Shown one piece after another: positions 1 through 8,689 of a stretch of 20,119 bases of DNA. Source of the stretch: Gnetum montanum. Lineage: Eukaryota; Streptophyta; Gnetopsida; Gnetales; Gnetaceae. Both the position numbers and the translations under genes were made by a program. The notes under the pieces are model-generated. The model was given only the letters and a program-made list of their open reading frames with translations, ran no database searches and was not told where the DNA came from. The stretch is taken from NCBI GenBank assembly GCA_015680685.1, contig MNCI01009283.1:1-20119 (forward strand), given 5' to 3'. The first letter of the stretch is position 1. Every line of letters begins with the position of its first letter.

Positions 1-808
1 GTTGTCCCAACTCTTAGTTAAAGTGTTCAAAGGCTTCTTGGCATTCATAGTGAACTCCTTTCTTAAGCAAGTGTTGCATTAGTTGTAACTTATTCATAAG
101 ACTAGCAATAAACCTATGAGTAAATTTTAATTTACCTTGCAATCGTTGAAGCTCCTTAAGGTTTGTTGCTATTGCCAAGTTGGATATGGTTTTAACCTTA
201 TTAGGATTGACATGTATTCTTGCTTTAGATAATACAAAGCCAAGAATCTTACTAGTTTTAATGTTAAAGACGTACTTGTTGGGATTAAGCCTAATCTCAT
301 ACTTGAGACATTATTTAAGCATAAGGTGAAGGTCATGTGGATGATCATTGGTAACTTTGGACTTAATAGCTATATGATCTATGTAATCATTAAGCAAACC
401 TAACATATAATCACTAAAGATATACGTAATAGCTCTATGGTAGGTTGCTTCTTCGTTCTTAAGGAAAAATGAAATCATACTATAATAAAAGGTACTCCAA
501 GGGGTCATGAAGGTTTTGCTAAGTTGATGTTTTAGGTTAATCCTGATTTGGTTATATCCCGAGAATGCATCCATCAAGGATAGCAAGGCATGTATAGCTA
601 TAGTATCAATAAGTTGATTAATACTAGGAAAAAGGAAATCATATTTGATGGTTAACTTATTTAGGTCTCGGAAATCAATGCAAGTGGATATGCTCCCATT
701 TTTTGTAGGGACTGCCACTATGTTGGACACCCATTCTGCATAATCAATAGCTCTAATGAAACCAACTTGGTATAGTTTTGTGATTTCATCATGAATTACC
801 AGGGCCAA
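1..808 (-). pseudogene. pol: Reverse transcriptase and start of connection domain of Ty3/gypsy pol (copy A)
   Basis: RNA-dependent DNA polymerase that would copy element RNA into cDNA in the virus-like particle. The longest open stretch (808-311) reads through canonical gypsy RT blocks: GFIRAIDYAEWVSNIV, CIDFRDLNK, motif A LMDAFSGYNQI with its catalytic Asp, and a damaged motif B (FFLKNEEATYHR where the family has FGLKNAGATYQR). Motif C reads YIDH where YxDD is required, so a catalytic Asp is lost. After an in-frame TAA near 310 the same frame continues into the connection region (IRLNPNKYVFNI, ILGFVLSKARIHVNP, LQGKLKFTHRFIASL) to the window edge, with a second TAA near 13. Clearly a dead copy. 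A pararetrovirus origin was considered and is less likely. Confidence 0.9.
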
Positions 809-1250
809 ATTAAGTTCTAATATTACGAATTTTTTGTGTAATTAGTCTAATGTTAGGATCAAGTATGATGTTGTGTTGGACTAAACATGGGTCTAGACCT
901 AACATATCTTCATATGAATAGGAAAAGACCATAATGTTATCTTATAGGAACTTGGTGATATCTTGAGCCTATTGAGGTTCTAGTGAGGAATTTAGTTTTA
1001 GGGTTTTCTCCTCACCACTGTGTGTCATGACATGAACCTCAACTATAGAGTCTTCAGTAATGTCACTAGCTTTAAGGTTAATGGTTTTGACTAGGCTTTT
1101 AGGCCACTCTAGAGGTTTCTCTATTAAGGCTACGTGGCTGACAGACTCTTAGGCTAAGGATCTAGGCAATTAGGATCAATGCAAAATTCAACATTCCCAT
1201 GAGATCCACTTATATTTAGAGGCAAATTGATTTGCTCCAAGGTACTCATA
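809..1250 (-). pseudogene. pol: Pol region between protease and RT (copy A)
   Basis: Upstream of the RT the minus strand keeps a frame that resembles the gypsy segment just before RT: EEKTLKL, then an acidic stretch, NIMVFSYSYEDMLGLDP (family pattern DVFAWSYEDMPGLDP) and VQHNIILDPN (family VEHxLxLxPN). A one-base frame change near 808-815 separates it from the RT frame. In-frame TAG and TAA codons near 965 and 935 replace expected Gln-like positions. Further upstream a Met-initiated-looking stretch (MSTLEQINLPLNISG, about 1250-1200) begins right after a CAG that could be a splice acceptor. Function: the linker that leads into the fingers of RT. Confidence 0.7.
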
Positions 1251-1290
1251 CTGCAATCTTGCATGTGAACCATAAGCACATTAAGTGGCA
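1251..1290 (-). other. Possible splice acceptor in front of the RT segment (copy A)
   Basis: On the minus strand a T-rich tract (about 1330-1290) leads to ATTGCAG ending at 1251, directly before an open stretch that leads into pol. Tat/Ogre elements are known to have an intron between PR and RT, which is why this site is worth marking. It is a weak consensus call. A matching donor after PR is not certain: CTTGT|GTAAAA near 6090 in copy A, and GTAGAG near 13262 at the same place in copy B. Confidence 0.3.
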
Positions 1291-1990
1291 CATGGGTAAA
1301 AATGAATAAATAAAGTCAAAACAATAAAACTATGCATATACATGATATTTCAATGTCAAAAAAAATATAAACAAGATCAACTAGGGCTATAAGAGGTATG
1401 TGAAGATAAAAGAGATAGAGCAAAGGCTACATAGGGTCAAATAAATGTCCAAAAAGGTCAAAAAAAGTTGAGTCATAAGGAAATCATGCAAACTAAGATA
1501 AAACATGGTTAACTACCATTACATTTTTTTTAGTTTTAGGCCTTGGTGGGTCATGTTGATAGTTTAAGGTCTTGGTAGGCCATATTTACATGGTGTTAAC
1601 TGATGGTTAAGAATGATCTAACTCCATCACCTAACACCAATCAAAGGCTAAACAAGGGTTAACATAGGTCATAATAGAGAAAATAAGATAAGTATGATGA
1701 AATTGAAGTGATGTAGAGGTTGAATGAGGTCAAACTATGGTAAAAAAAGTGAACAATTTAATAACAAGATCAAAGTAGGTAAAAACATCATAAAATAAGG
1801 CCATATCAAGAAAAGTGGAATACATGTGATAAAACATGGTCAATATTGATCAAATAGGGTTAGATTTTTCCGTGTTTAGGCCTTAGTAGGCAATGGTATA
1901 AGGCTACAAGGTTGATAGGTAAGTTTGGGCATCTATGAAGGGTATTTTAAGGCTACTTTGGGTTAAAAATCAAGGTTTTATGGGCAACCA
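1254..1990. other. Non-coding AT-rich spacer next to RT (copy A)
   Basis: I see no coding potential on either strand here. It is AT-rich with scattered GGTCAA and ATAAAA words. It contains copies of a 29-bp motif (listed separately) that recur at the other end of the copy A spacer and after PR in copy B. Confidence 0.6.
1532..1894 (-). repeat. 29-bp minisatellite motif near RT (copy A)
   Basis: Two units with 29-bp spacing (starts 1532 and 1561 on the plus strand: TTTTAGGCCTTGGTGGGTCAT and TTTAAGGTCTTGGTAGGCCAT) and a third related unit at 1872-1894. On the minus strand the motif reads ATGACCCACCAAGGCCTAAAA. The same motif is at 5771-5826 and, on the plus strand, at 13590-13725, always in the same orientation relative to the retroelement's coding strand. 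Confidence 0.7.
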
Positions 1991-4080
1991 TGTTGAATCC
2001 ATGCTAGCCAGCCTAGGTGGGTGACCCCCATCATGGATGATATAATCAAGCAGTTTCCTAGGTTGGTTTTGAGTAGTTTTTAACTCTTGACAACTTGTAT
2101 GGTTAGCATAGTGGATTGGGGAAGGAAATAGGTTAATTTTGGCATTGATTTCAACCTTTGGAAATTCCCATTGGGGCTTGGAATTGCCACCCATGCCAGC
2201 GCAATGCTGGCCATCATGGCCCAAATGTGGCTAATAAAAAAATGGGTTTCATGGCCTCTAAAGGGTCAAAATTAGGGTTTTATAGTCTTCCATTGGAAAC
2301 ATAGGGCCATAATAGGCAAGATTGGTCCCTTTGGAGGTTAAAACTTGCAAAAAAGTAGGTTTCATGATTATAACCTGCCAGAGCCACACTGACTGACGTG
2401 GATGGAAGAGGTCTTAGTGTGGATGGTCTAGATTTGGATTATTATAAGATCATAACATAGTAAATCTATAACTAAAGCTAGGTTTTTGCAGTTAGGCCTA
2501 TGTAATTAGGTTTTGAGGCTATTTGGAGGGTTTTTTTTGCTAGTAGAATCATGTTGGACACTTCACCCACACTAAGGCCACACTGGACAACATAGCTCTA
2601 CTATCTCCTTGCATGGATGCACTTAGATTTTAATCCTAGGATTATTTTAGATGAAAACCAACCAATTTTTCAAGTTTCTATTTTTTCTAGTAGTGATGTT
2701 TAAAGTTTTGGCTCAAAACTGACTAGGTTTGATGGCTGTTTGGGGGTGTGATATGGTTATACCCCTTTAAGCCACACTAGGTAGCATTGCTCCAATGTGG
2801 GTGAGGGATTTTGATAAGCTCTAATGGTTAGAATTGGGTCAAATGCTATCAGTTCAAGGTTTTGCTAGTCTAGGCCCTATTAGGCTTGTCAAAGTGCTAC
2901 CAAAAGTAGTAAGGCAACTTGCTCATGTTGGAGCCACACTACCCAATGTGGCTCTAATCTTGTTAACATGGATACTTTGAGATATTGGATTTTGATAGGT
3001 TTCAATAGCAAATCAACCATTCATGTAAGGTCCTAGGGTTGCAGACATTGATGACATGATTTTGACACCAAATCTAACCATTTTGAAGATCATTTGTTAT
3101 TTTTTACAATCATCCCTCCTTAAGCCACATTGACTAGTGTGGATCCATCGTCGATGGAAGAGTGATGTTGGATTTTTACTATTTTTAGGCCTATTTCAAG
3201 GCATCTAATATTCTAGGGATCCTTTGGTAGGGCTTTGAGGTCACAAGAGTAAGTTTCAAGGCTATATTTGGCTATGGATGCGATTTTATGGGTTATCCCC
3301 AAAGTATCCATGCTGGACGCATGACAGCTAGCATGAGTGGGGGGTTCCTTAGTGTGGTCAGGGTTTTAGAGATGAATTTTGACTTAGATTTTAACAACTC
3401 TTGACCACCAGAGACCTAGAAGAGGTGTGAAGGCTATTGGAGTAGGTTTTAAGGTCATTTCGAGGTATAAATTGGTTATTGTGGGTTATCCATAGGGCAC
3501 CCATGCTAGAACCATAGTGGCTAGTTTGGGTGTGGGGTTTTCCAATTGGAAAATGTAAATGGCATGGACTTTGACTCATTTTTATCAAATTTTGGCTATC
3601 CGAGGCTATACAGGGGTGTCAAAGTTAAAATGTGATAACTAGGTGGTCAATTTTGGTATTTGGAGGTTATACCTCACCCATCCATGTTGGCTAGCATTAA
3701 TGAGGTGTCCCATAGTGTTGTTCCACAAAATCTCAAGGTTTTGGGCTCTTTTGACTAGGTTTGGTAAGGTTTCGAAGCTGTCAAGGATGTCTAGTGGGGT
3801 TTTTACTATGTAGATCAAATTTGGTATTGAATCAAGGCTTGGTAGGTACTAGTGGATGTTATACCCCATTGGGCAATACTTGAGGCCTTGCCTAGTGTGG
3901 TTTTCCAAAGTGGAAAGTTGCATGGATGGTTCTACCCCTTGCTGTTGGGGTTTGACAATGTGAACTTCAGTTGTCAAAAATGGCAAGGAGGTTAAGGTTT
4001 CATGGTTATGGGGCATGGATGGCTAGGATCCACATTAGATCCATGTTGCATTGTATGGATGAAGTGGGGATAAGGTTATA
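1960..4080. repeat. Diverged ~186-bp tandem array, about twelve units (copy A)
   Basis: A recurring core sits at 1999, 2191, 2381, 2560, 2771, 2933, 3124, 3308, 3501, 3682, 3864 and 4041; spacings are 162-211 bp, mean about 186. The core is either CCATGCTGG...GCTAGCATG(G)GTG or GCCACACT...TGTGG and is partly self-complementary. The best hairpin is at 2931-2954, with perfect 8-bp arms GAGCCACA and TGTGGCTC. Between cores, units share phrases such as GGGTTATCC, TTTTGGCTATTTGGAGG and AGATTTTAACAACTCTTGACC. Two related units are visible at the right edge of the window next to the copy B version of the reverse gene. Units are too diverged for a young satellite. Confidence 0.65.
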
Positions 4081-4530
4081 AAATACTTGTGTGGGTTTCA
4101 AGAGGGTTAAACCTTAGCGTGGAGGAGGCTTTTAGGCTTAAAATCCACTTTGCTTAGGAGGTGCCTGGTGGGGCCCACCTAAAATTTAAATTTTTGAATC
4201 TTGTGTGTAACTCCCACCATCCTAGAATTGGTTGGAATTTCCTCCTTTGGAACTACTATAGAACTATGATTTTCTATGCCTGGATTTGGCAATGGGGGTG
4301 TGAAGGGGGATGCTTAGGTTTAAACTTGATTTTTATGATTGTAATGCCCAAAAATCAACCACATAATTCATTCTTCTAACAAAGTGCACTGGTTAGAGTT
4401 CTTAGCATAGATCTTAGATTTTAGATCCATTAATCTTCAATGTGGTTGCTTTAGGTTCTCTCCCAAGGTAGTGTTGCTTCCCAAAAGCTTGCAGATCTTA
4501 GAGTTTTTTTTAGCATTGGAAATCGTCACA
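4081..4530 (+). promoter_or_regulatory. Upstream region of the reverse gene (copy A)
   Basis: By eye this stretch aligns with the minus strand of 19850-19453. Shared words include a GGCCCA block followed by AAATTT runs and CCCA(C)CATCC (4160-4240 versus 19827-19750), and GTGCACT followed by TTTTAGAT (4384-4430 versus 19702-19650). Its position directly before an ATG and a spliced exon in both copies suggests promoter and 5' UTR. I see no convincing TATA box. A 72-codon open frame at 4161-4379 has no recognisable features and is probably fortuitous. Confidence 0.4.
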
Positions 4531-4650
4531 ATGAAGAATAAAGGAGGTAGCAGCAAAATCCCAATCTTTGAGGATGCAGATGCTATAGTGAGGCATTTCA
4601 CATCTTCCATCATCCATGATTAGATAGTATTCAAAAGAAATCACTCTGAG
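4531..4650 (+). pseudogene. First exon of the reverse (element-antisense) gene, copy A
   Basis: An ATG at 4531 opens a 40-codon exon (starts MKNKGGSSKIP, ends RNHSE) that stops at GAG|GTAGGC, a consensus donor. One in-frame TAG at about 4621 would be explained by a C to T change. The copy B counterpart (19452-19325) starts at an ATG, is 128 bp long and ends at the same GTAGGC donor. Protein similarity between the two exons is weak by eye; the support comes from equal position, length and donor, and from better conservation in the flanking intron and upstream region. Function unknown. Confidence 0.45.
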
Positions 4651-5640
4651 GTAGGCCATTGCTAGCTAGTTTCATGCATTCTTGGCTATTTTTCTTAGTT
4701 TTCCTAATTTAGAATGTGGTTGTTTTTCCATATCTAGACTATTTTGTTTGATAAAATTAAGTTTTTTAAAAATCACACCCCATCGTATGGTGGGTTTTAT
4801 GCATTTTTTAGTGTTTCTTGGTCATTTAAATATGATTTTATGAAGATTTTGAATTAAGTTTTAGTTAATTTTTTGTGTACTTTTTTGCTATTTTAGGTAA
4901 AAAAGCAACCCTACTTTTGAATTTTTTATTAAGGAAATGGCTAGGAATTGTCAAATTTTAAGGTTTTTGGTTTTAGTATTAGGTATTAGGCTTCAAATGG
5001 CTATGGTTTTATGTGATTTGAAGTTATGGTTAATTTTTGAGGAAATTTTTTGGTTAGCTAATTTAGTTGTGTTTTAATGTAATTTTTAGTTTTTCATGGT
5101 ACTTTGCAAAATTTTTATGAAGAATTGGCAAAGGTTTTTTATGATTTATAGTTACAAATGTGTTGGTATTAATTTAAGCTTTCTAATGGTTTTTGAATTA
5201 CTACATTTTGAGTTACTATTGATTTTTAATGATTTTTCTTGTGGGGTCACATGAATTGAGGGTTTTTAGGCTATAGAGGTTTTACCCATTGGAGATGGGC
5301 ACCATTGACACACTAAATGATTTTTCTTGTTAACATCCCATGCTCCTAGGGATACTAGGGGATTTTAGGATGGGTGTAGGAGTAGTTTTATGAATGTTAA
5401 AATTCTTTTGCTATTTTTTACTAGTAATTTCCTGTGGCCATTTTTCATGGTTTTAAGTGTTGTACATTTTTCATGTTAAAATGTTGTACAATTTTTTCAT
5501 GTGTTTTAAGTTTTGGATCAAATGGTGAATGTAAACATTTTAATTTCATTTATTTATTTTGGTTTTGGCTATATCGTTGGACTTATTCATTTTACTATCA
5601 CATGGTTTATTGTTTTAAATGTTATTCATGACTATGTTGG
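4651..5640 (+). other. Intron-like remnant of the reverse gene (copy A)
   Basis: This T-rich stretch has no coding signal and aligns in patches with intron 1 of the copy B gene (minus strand). Positions 4721-4802 (TTTTTCCATATCTAGA...CACCCCATCGTATGGTGGG) match 19075-18978, and GAATTTTTTATTAAGGAAA near 4920 matches GAATTTTTTATAAGGAAAC near 18695. Later exons of the gene are not found in copy A, so about 4-5 kb appears to be missing between here and PR. Confidence 0.45.
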
Positions 5641-5770
5641 CTAACTCGGTTATAACATTATAAAGTAATAAAAGGTTGAGATAGCTAGGTGATATAGTTG
5701 TAAACTAAAATGAAAATAAGAGAAAATGATGTTAGCAAGTTTAAAGCTTTCAAAGGCTGTAGGATTTGCT

Positions 5771-5826
5771 AGTTTTAGGCCATGGTGGGTCATAGGATTT
5801 GGCAATTTTAGGCCATGGCGGGTCCT
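5771..5826 (-). repeat. 29-bp motif pair near protease (copy A)
   Basis: Two units (5771-5793 and 5804-5826) of the motif that on the minus strand reads ATGACCCACCATGGCCTAAAA. They sit about 0.25 kb beyond the post-PR linker, the same relative place as the copy B array at 13590-13725. With the pair at 1532-1583 they bracket the reverse-gene segment of copy A. Confidence 0.7.
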
Positions 5827-6059
5827 ACATTTTACAAAGGAAACATAATTTTTGTCTATTTTATGCTTTGAGGATTTTTTTGTGTTTATGATACTAAAAG
5901 AGAAAAATAAAAGGATTTAATAATAAAAATGAAAATAGAGGTAAACTCTTAGGCTACATGCAAATTAAAGCTTAAAGCAAACAAAATGGCATAAATAGGT
6001 AAAATGTAATCTAGGCTAACAGGCTATTAGTACACACTGCTACATGGCTATGAGTGCAT

Positions 6060-7160
6060 AGGGTAAGAGGATAAGGGGAATACATCACATGTGAAAATGC
6101 TTCCTGAAAGACTAGAAAACTTATATGATTTGTTTTACACAAGCTTGTATTCCCCATCCCCTTCACTAATGATGTAAAGGGAAGCTCTCCCCATAGTGTA
6201 TCCCTTGGTTCATGATTATTGTTTTTAGCCTTATCAAAACCATCTAGTTATTTGACCTTGTGGTTGGGAGTTTCTTGTTGAAACTCCACATCTGACCTAT
6301 GCTCTATGTCTATGTTGTTAATTACTAGGGGAATTGCACTATCACCATGGATGATGATTTTACCCTCCTTGTAAGGTAGATGAATTTCTTGGTGAAAGGG
6401 AAAGGACACAGCTTGTAATTGAGCTAGCTAAGGCCTTTGTAGGATTAGGTTGAATCTTGGTATCTCCTCTACCATCAAGAAATTAGTGGTTATGGGGAAT
6501 TACTCATTTGTCACAAAGTCCAAGGAGATAGACATTTTAATTGTGACCCATGATCCATTGAAGGATTTGAGAACTGATATTAATGTATGTTGTATATGTT
6601 TAGTTAGGTATAACTATGATATAAGGGATGACATTCATTGTGGCTCCATCATCTATGTGCACTCTATGCACTTTGTATTATCCTATCCAAATAGTTTTAA
6701 AGAGACGAACCTTGGCTGCCTCACTACTTTGGGGACTAGTTTTGATTTTGCTATCATGAAACACTAGTAATGTTGACTTTGTCTCCCTAGGTGAGGATGA
6801 CACCATCACTACATGGATGGATTCTTCATTAGTAGGGATGTCCTTGCCAATTGGGATGGAAGTCAACATCTTAACTAGCACTTCATGGTGTGCAACAGAA
6901 GTCATGAATAGGTCATATACGTTGAGGATTGTGTTATTTTGTTTTAGTGATTGTTTAACCTATTACATCACATTTAGTAAAGAACCACAAAAATTTGCAT
7001 GTTATAGCCAATCTTCATCATGTAGCTTTCACCCCATGAAACCCAAGGAAAAACTTCATTGTAAATGTGAAAATTGTAATCCATAGTGGGAAATGTAACA
7101 TAATTTATACTTTGGGGGTTGAAAAATACCTCGTAAGTGGTCAAAGCCTCATTCCCCAAG
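6060..7160 (-). pseudogene. pro: Gypsy protease (retropepsin) region with flanking linkers, copy A
   Basis: Aspartic protease that would cleave the Gag-Pol polyprotein. On the minus strand the block at about 6940-6790 encodes YDLFMTSVAHHEVLVKMLTS and TNEESIH; the active-site loop follows at about 6660 (VHIDDGATMNVIP, catalytic Asp in DDG), and the C-terminal FNLIL is followed by QRP and a stop where copy B has GRSWLA. A one-base shift near 6570 and stops in place of Gln and Trp disable it. Beyond PR (6430-6070) a linker with HQEIHLPYKEGKIIIHGD and TLWGELPF aligns with copy B 13014-13260. Homology to copy B upstream fades between 7060 and 7160, where copy A is cut. Plus-strand open frames here are shadows. 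Confidence 0.8.
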
Positions 7161-7296
7161 TGAAAAATGTCACCTAGTGCCTATACTTGGGCTTCAGGGT
7201 GGGGAGTTGGTCAAAACTGCCTTTTGGATTACCAAAAAAGGTAATTTGATTGGTTTTATGGGGGGTATACATTTTTCTACGTAGGAAACACATGTA

Positions 7297-7580
7297 GGAG
7301 TGTAGATCTCACCTATCCCCAATGTAGAAGGATGAAGGTTTTGGAATTTTCTCCCCTCAATGTGGAGACCACATGCATAGCTTGGAAACTTTTCCCTCTC
7401 AGTGTGGAAGTTTTCCTATAGTGTGAAGTCTTCATCCCCAACATGGAAAATTCAATCCCCCAATGTGAAAGCCACAAAAGCCAAAATTCATTACTTCATG
7501 CACTTCAACATTGACCAACCACTTCTATAAGCATGGTGGAGAGCTCAGTATAGAAGATTCATCTCCAGCATGGAAGGTGT
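7297..7580 (+). repeat. Repeated TCCCC-AAYGTGGAA words in the U3-like region
   Basis: At least six imperfect copies of a word such as TCCCCAACATGGAA or CCCCAATGTGAAAG are spaced about 25-45 bp apart (near 7316, 7354, 7402, 7436 and 7456, plus a looser CTCCAGCATGGAAGG near 7563). Placed upstream of the TATA box, they could be promoter elements of the LTR. This is inference from position and repetition only. Confidence 0.45.
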
Positions 7581-7689
7581 GACCTAGTTACTATTTATAG
7601 TAAATGGAATGGCCATGGAGGGGGAACACCAACTATGTATAGTAAACCCCAAAATTTGGGCATCCATCTCACCTAAATTTGGTAGTCAA

Positions 7690-7870
7690 TTTGCATTCAT
7701 TTTGTAGCCAATTTATAGTAATTTTGTAGCCATTTTTACAGTCAAATCATAGCCATTTTGCAACTTCATTCATGGCCCAAAAGAACTTATAAAAACCAGC
7801 CTCCAACACCATTTACAAGTTCAAAAATTTTTAGCAAGTTCAACATTTTTTGACAAGATTGAACACTTTA
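7690..7870 (+). repeat. Short tandem words around the TATA box
   Basis: Before the TATA box, ATTTTGTAGCC or ATCATAGCC recurs three times at 7700-7765. After it, CAAGTTCAAMATTTTT recurs at 7816, 7835 and 7854 with a 19-bp step. These look like small local duplications in the LTR promoter and R region. Confidence 0.4.
7788..7795 (+). promoter_or_regulatory. TATA box of the copy B LTR
   Basis: TATAAAAA, with GC-richer sequence (CCAGCCTCC) just downstream, is about 620 bp into the putative LTR and 520 bp before an AATAAA. A transcription start near 7815-7825 would be expected. Positional inference. Confidence 0.45.
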
Positions 7871-8306
7871 GACTATTAAGAAAATTTTCAACAAAGTTTA
7901 GCAATTTTTACAATTCCACACTTGGGGCATTTTCAAGCACTCAAGGGTTATTACATTCTCCCATGTTTGCATCCTCTTGAACCCCATAGTGGAAGCATAA
8001 TCACATTAAGGTTTTTAGATTTTTGGTGTTAACACTACACTTCTAGGATTCACAAACCCCCAGCTTGGAGCAATTTAGCATCCAAATTTTCCACTCTTCT
8101 CAACCCCAGCAATGACCCAACTTGTAGATCTAAGGTTGTAGTAGTTGAGGAAGGTTTGATAGTATCAAGAGTGGCTTACTACCTAGATCATGGAGTAGGT
8201 CACACTGGCTTCAATGGGCTTTGAACTCTTGCATAAGTAAACCTTCTTTCTACTTATCTAGGCACCATTTGTAAACATTTCTCTAACTTATTCTTTATTC
8301 CTTCTT

Positions 8307-8312
8307 AATAAA
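8307..8312 (+). terminator. AATAAA polyadenylation-signal candidate in the LTR
   Basis: AATAAA followed by a T-rich stretch, located between the TATA box and the 3' end of the putative LTR, the expected place for the R/U5 border. A chance occurrence is possible in AT-rich sequence. Confidence 0.35.
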
Positions 8313-8550
8313 TTTTTAAGTTTTGAGTTTTGTATTCAAAAAAAATTTTATTTTTTATGCATTATTTGGATATGTTTGTATTCCCAAATTTCACATTTCA
8401 TAAGTCCTTGGTTGATCTGTTGGACAAGCTAGGGTACCTTGAATCCCATTTTTCTTGTGGAGGCCCTAGGGATTTGGGGTTGGAAAATTGTTACACTGAA
8501 GAGTCTTGGTTTCTCTAGAGATTGAGATTTTTGGTCACAACAGTTTATCT

Positions 8551-8568
8551 TGGCACTAGGAGGACCTT
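8551..8568 (+). other. Primer-binding-site candidate of copy B
   Basis: TGGCACTAGGAGGACC starts 8 bases after the CA that ends the putative LTR. It begins with TGG, complementary to the CCA end of a tRNA, and sits about 1.2 kb before gag. Ogre-type elements are reported to use tRNA-Arg; I cannot verify the matching tRNA here. Confidence 0.45.
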
Positions 8569-8689
8569 TGCCTAAATTTTGTGACCATGTCTGTTCTTTT
8601 TATTACCATTTGTAATCTTTTTATTTTATTTTTGCAACCAAAACCTTTGAAGAATCAATGCTAATCTTTCCCCCCTTGTGACCAAAACT

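Larger units (their letters stand above)
1..7160 (-). mobile_element. Copy A: decayed Ty3/gypsy (Tat-like) retrotransposon, truncated
   Basis: Reading the minus strand, this segment carries a protease block (7160-6060), a long non-pol spacer (6060-1254) and the N-terminal and RT part of pol (1250-1, running out of the window). The order PR then RT fits Ty3/gypsy; the RT connection region, with an LQGKL...RFI...LLKKG pattern, resembles the Tat/Ogre branch by my recollection. No gag, RNase H catalytic core, integrase or LTR of this copy is visible. The 5' side stops near 7.09-7.17 kb, where copy B's probable LTR begins. That PR and RT belong to one element is an inference from shared strand, order and shared spacer motifs. 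Confidence 0.65.
7169..8542 (+). repeat. Probable 5' LTR of copy B
   Basis: A TG at 7169 (TGTCACC) or 7094 (TGTAACA) could begin the LTR, and CACAACA at 8536-8542 ends it just before a primer-binding-site-like TGG. Inside, a TATA box (7788-7795) and an AATAAA (8307-8312) are in the right order for U3-R-U5. There is no coding signal. The boundaries are inferred: the 3' LTR is outside the window, so the pair cannot be compared. Size about 1.4 kb if correct. Confidence 0.5.

Noticed and set aside
1-808. Endogenous pararetrovirus RT
   Set aside because: The RT blocks (GFIRAIDYAEWVSNIV, LMDAFSGYNQI) and the paired D-x-G protease with Gag knuckle fit Ty3/gypsy; no movement-protein or coat-protein signal is seen.
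4161-4379. 72-codon plus-strand frame starting MPGGAHLKF
   Set aside because: No family features, and the matching copy B region has no equivalent frame; treated as upstream region of the reverse gene.
5434-5631. 65-codon Phe/Cys-rich plus-strand frame
   Set aside because: Low-complexity T-rich intron-like sequence with short internal duplications (AAGTGTTGTACATTTTTCATG / AAATGTTGTACAATTTTTTCA type); no coding evidence.
6450-7086. Plus-strand open frames of 105 and 89 codons
   Set aside because: They are the reverse strand of the copy A protease block, whose minus-strand reading matches copy B PR.
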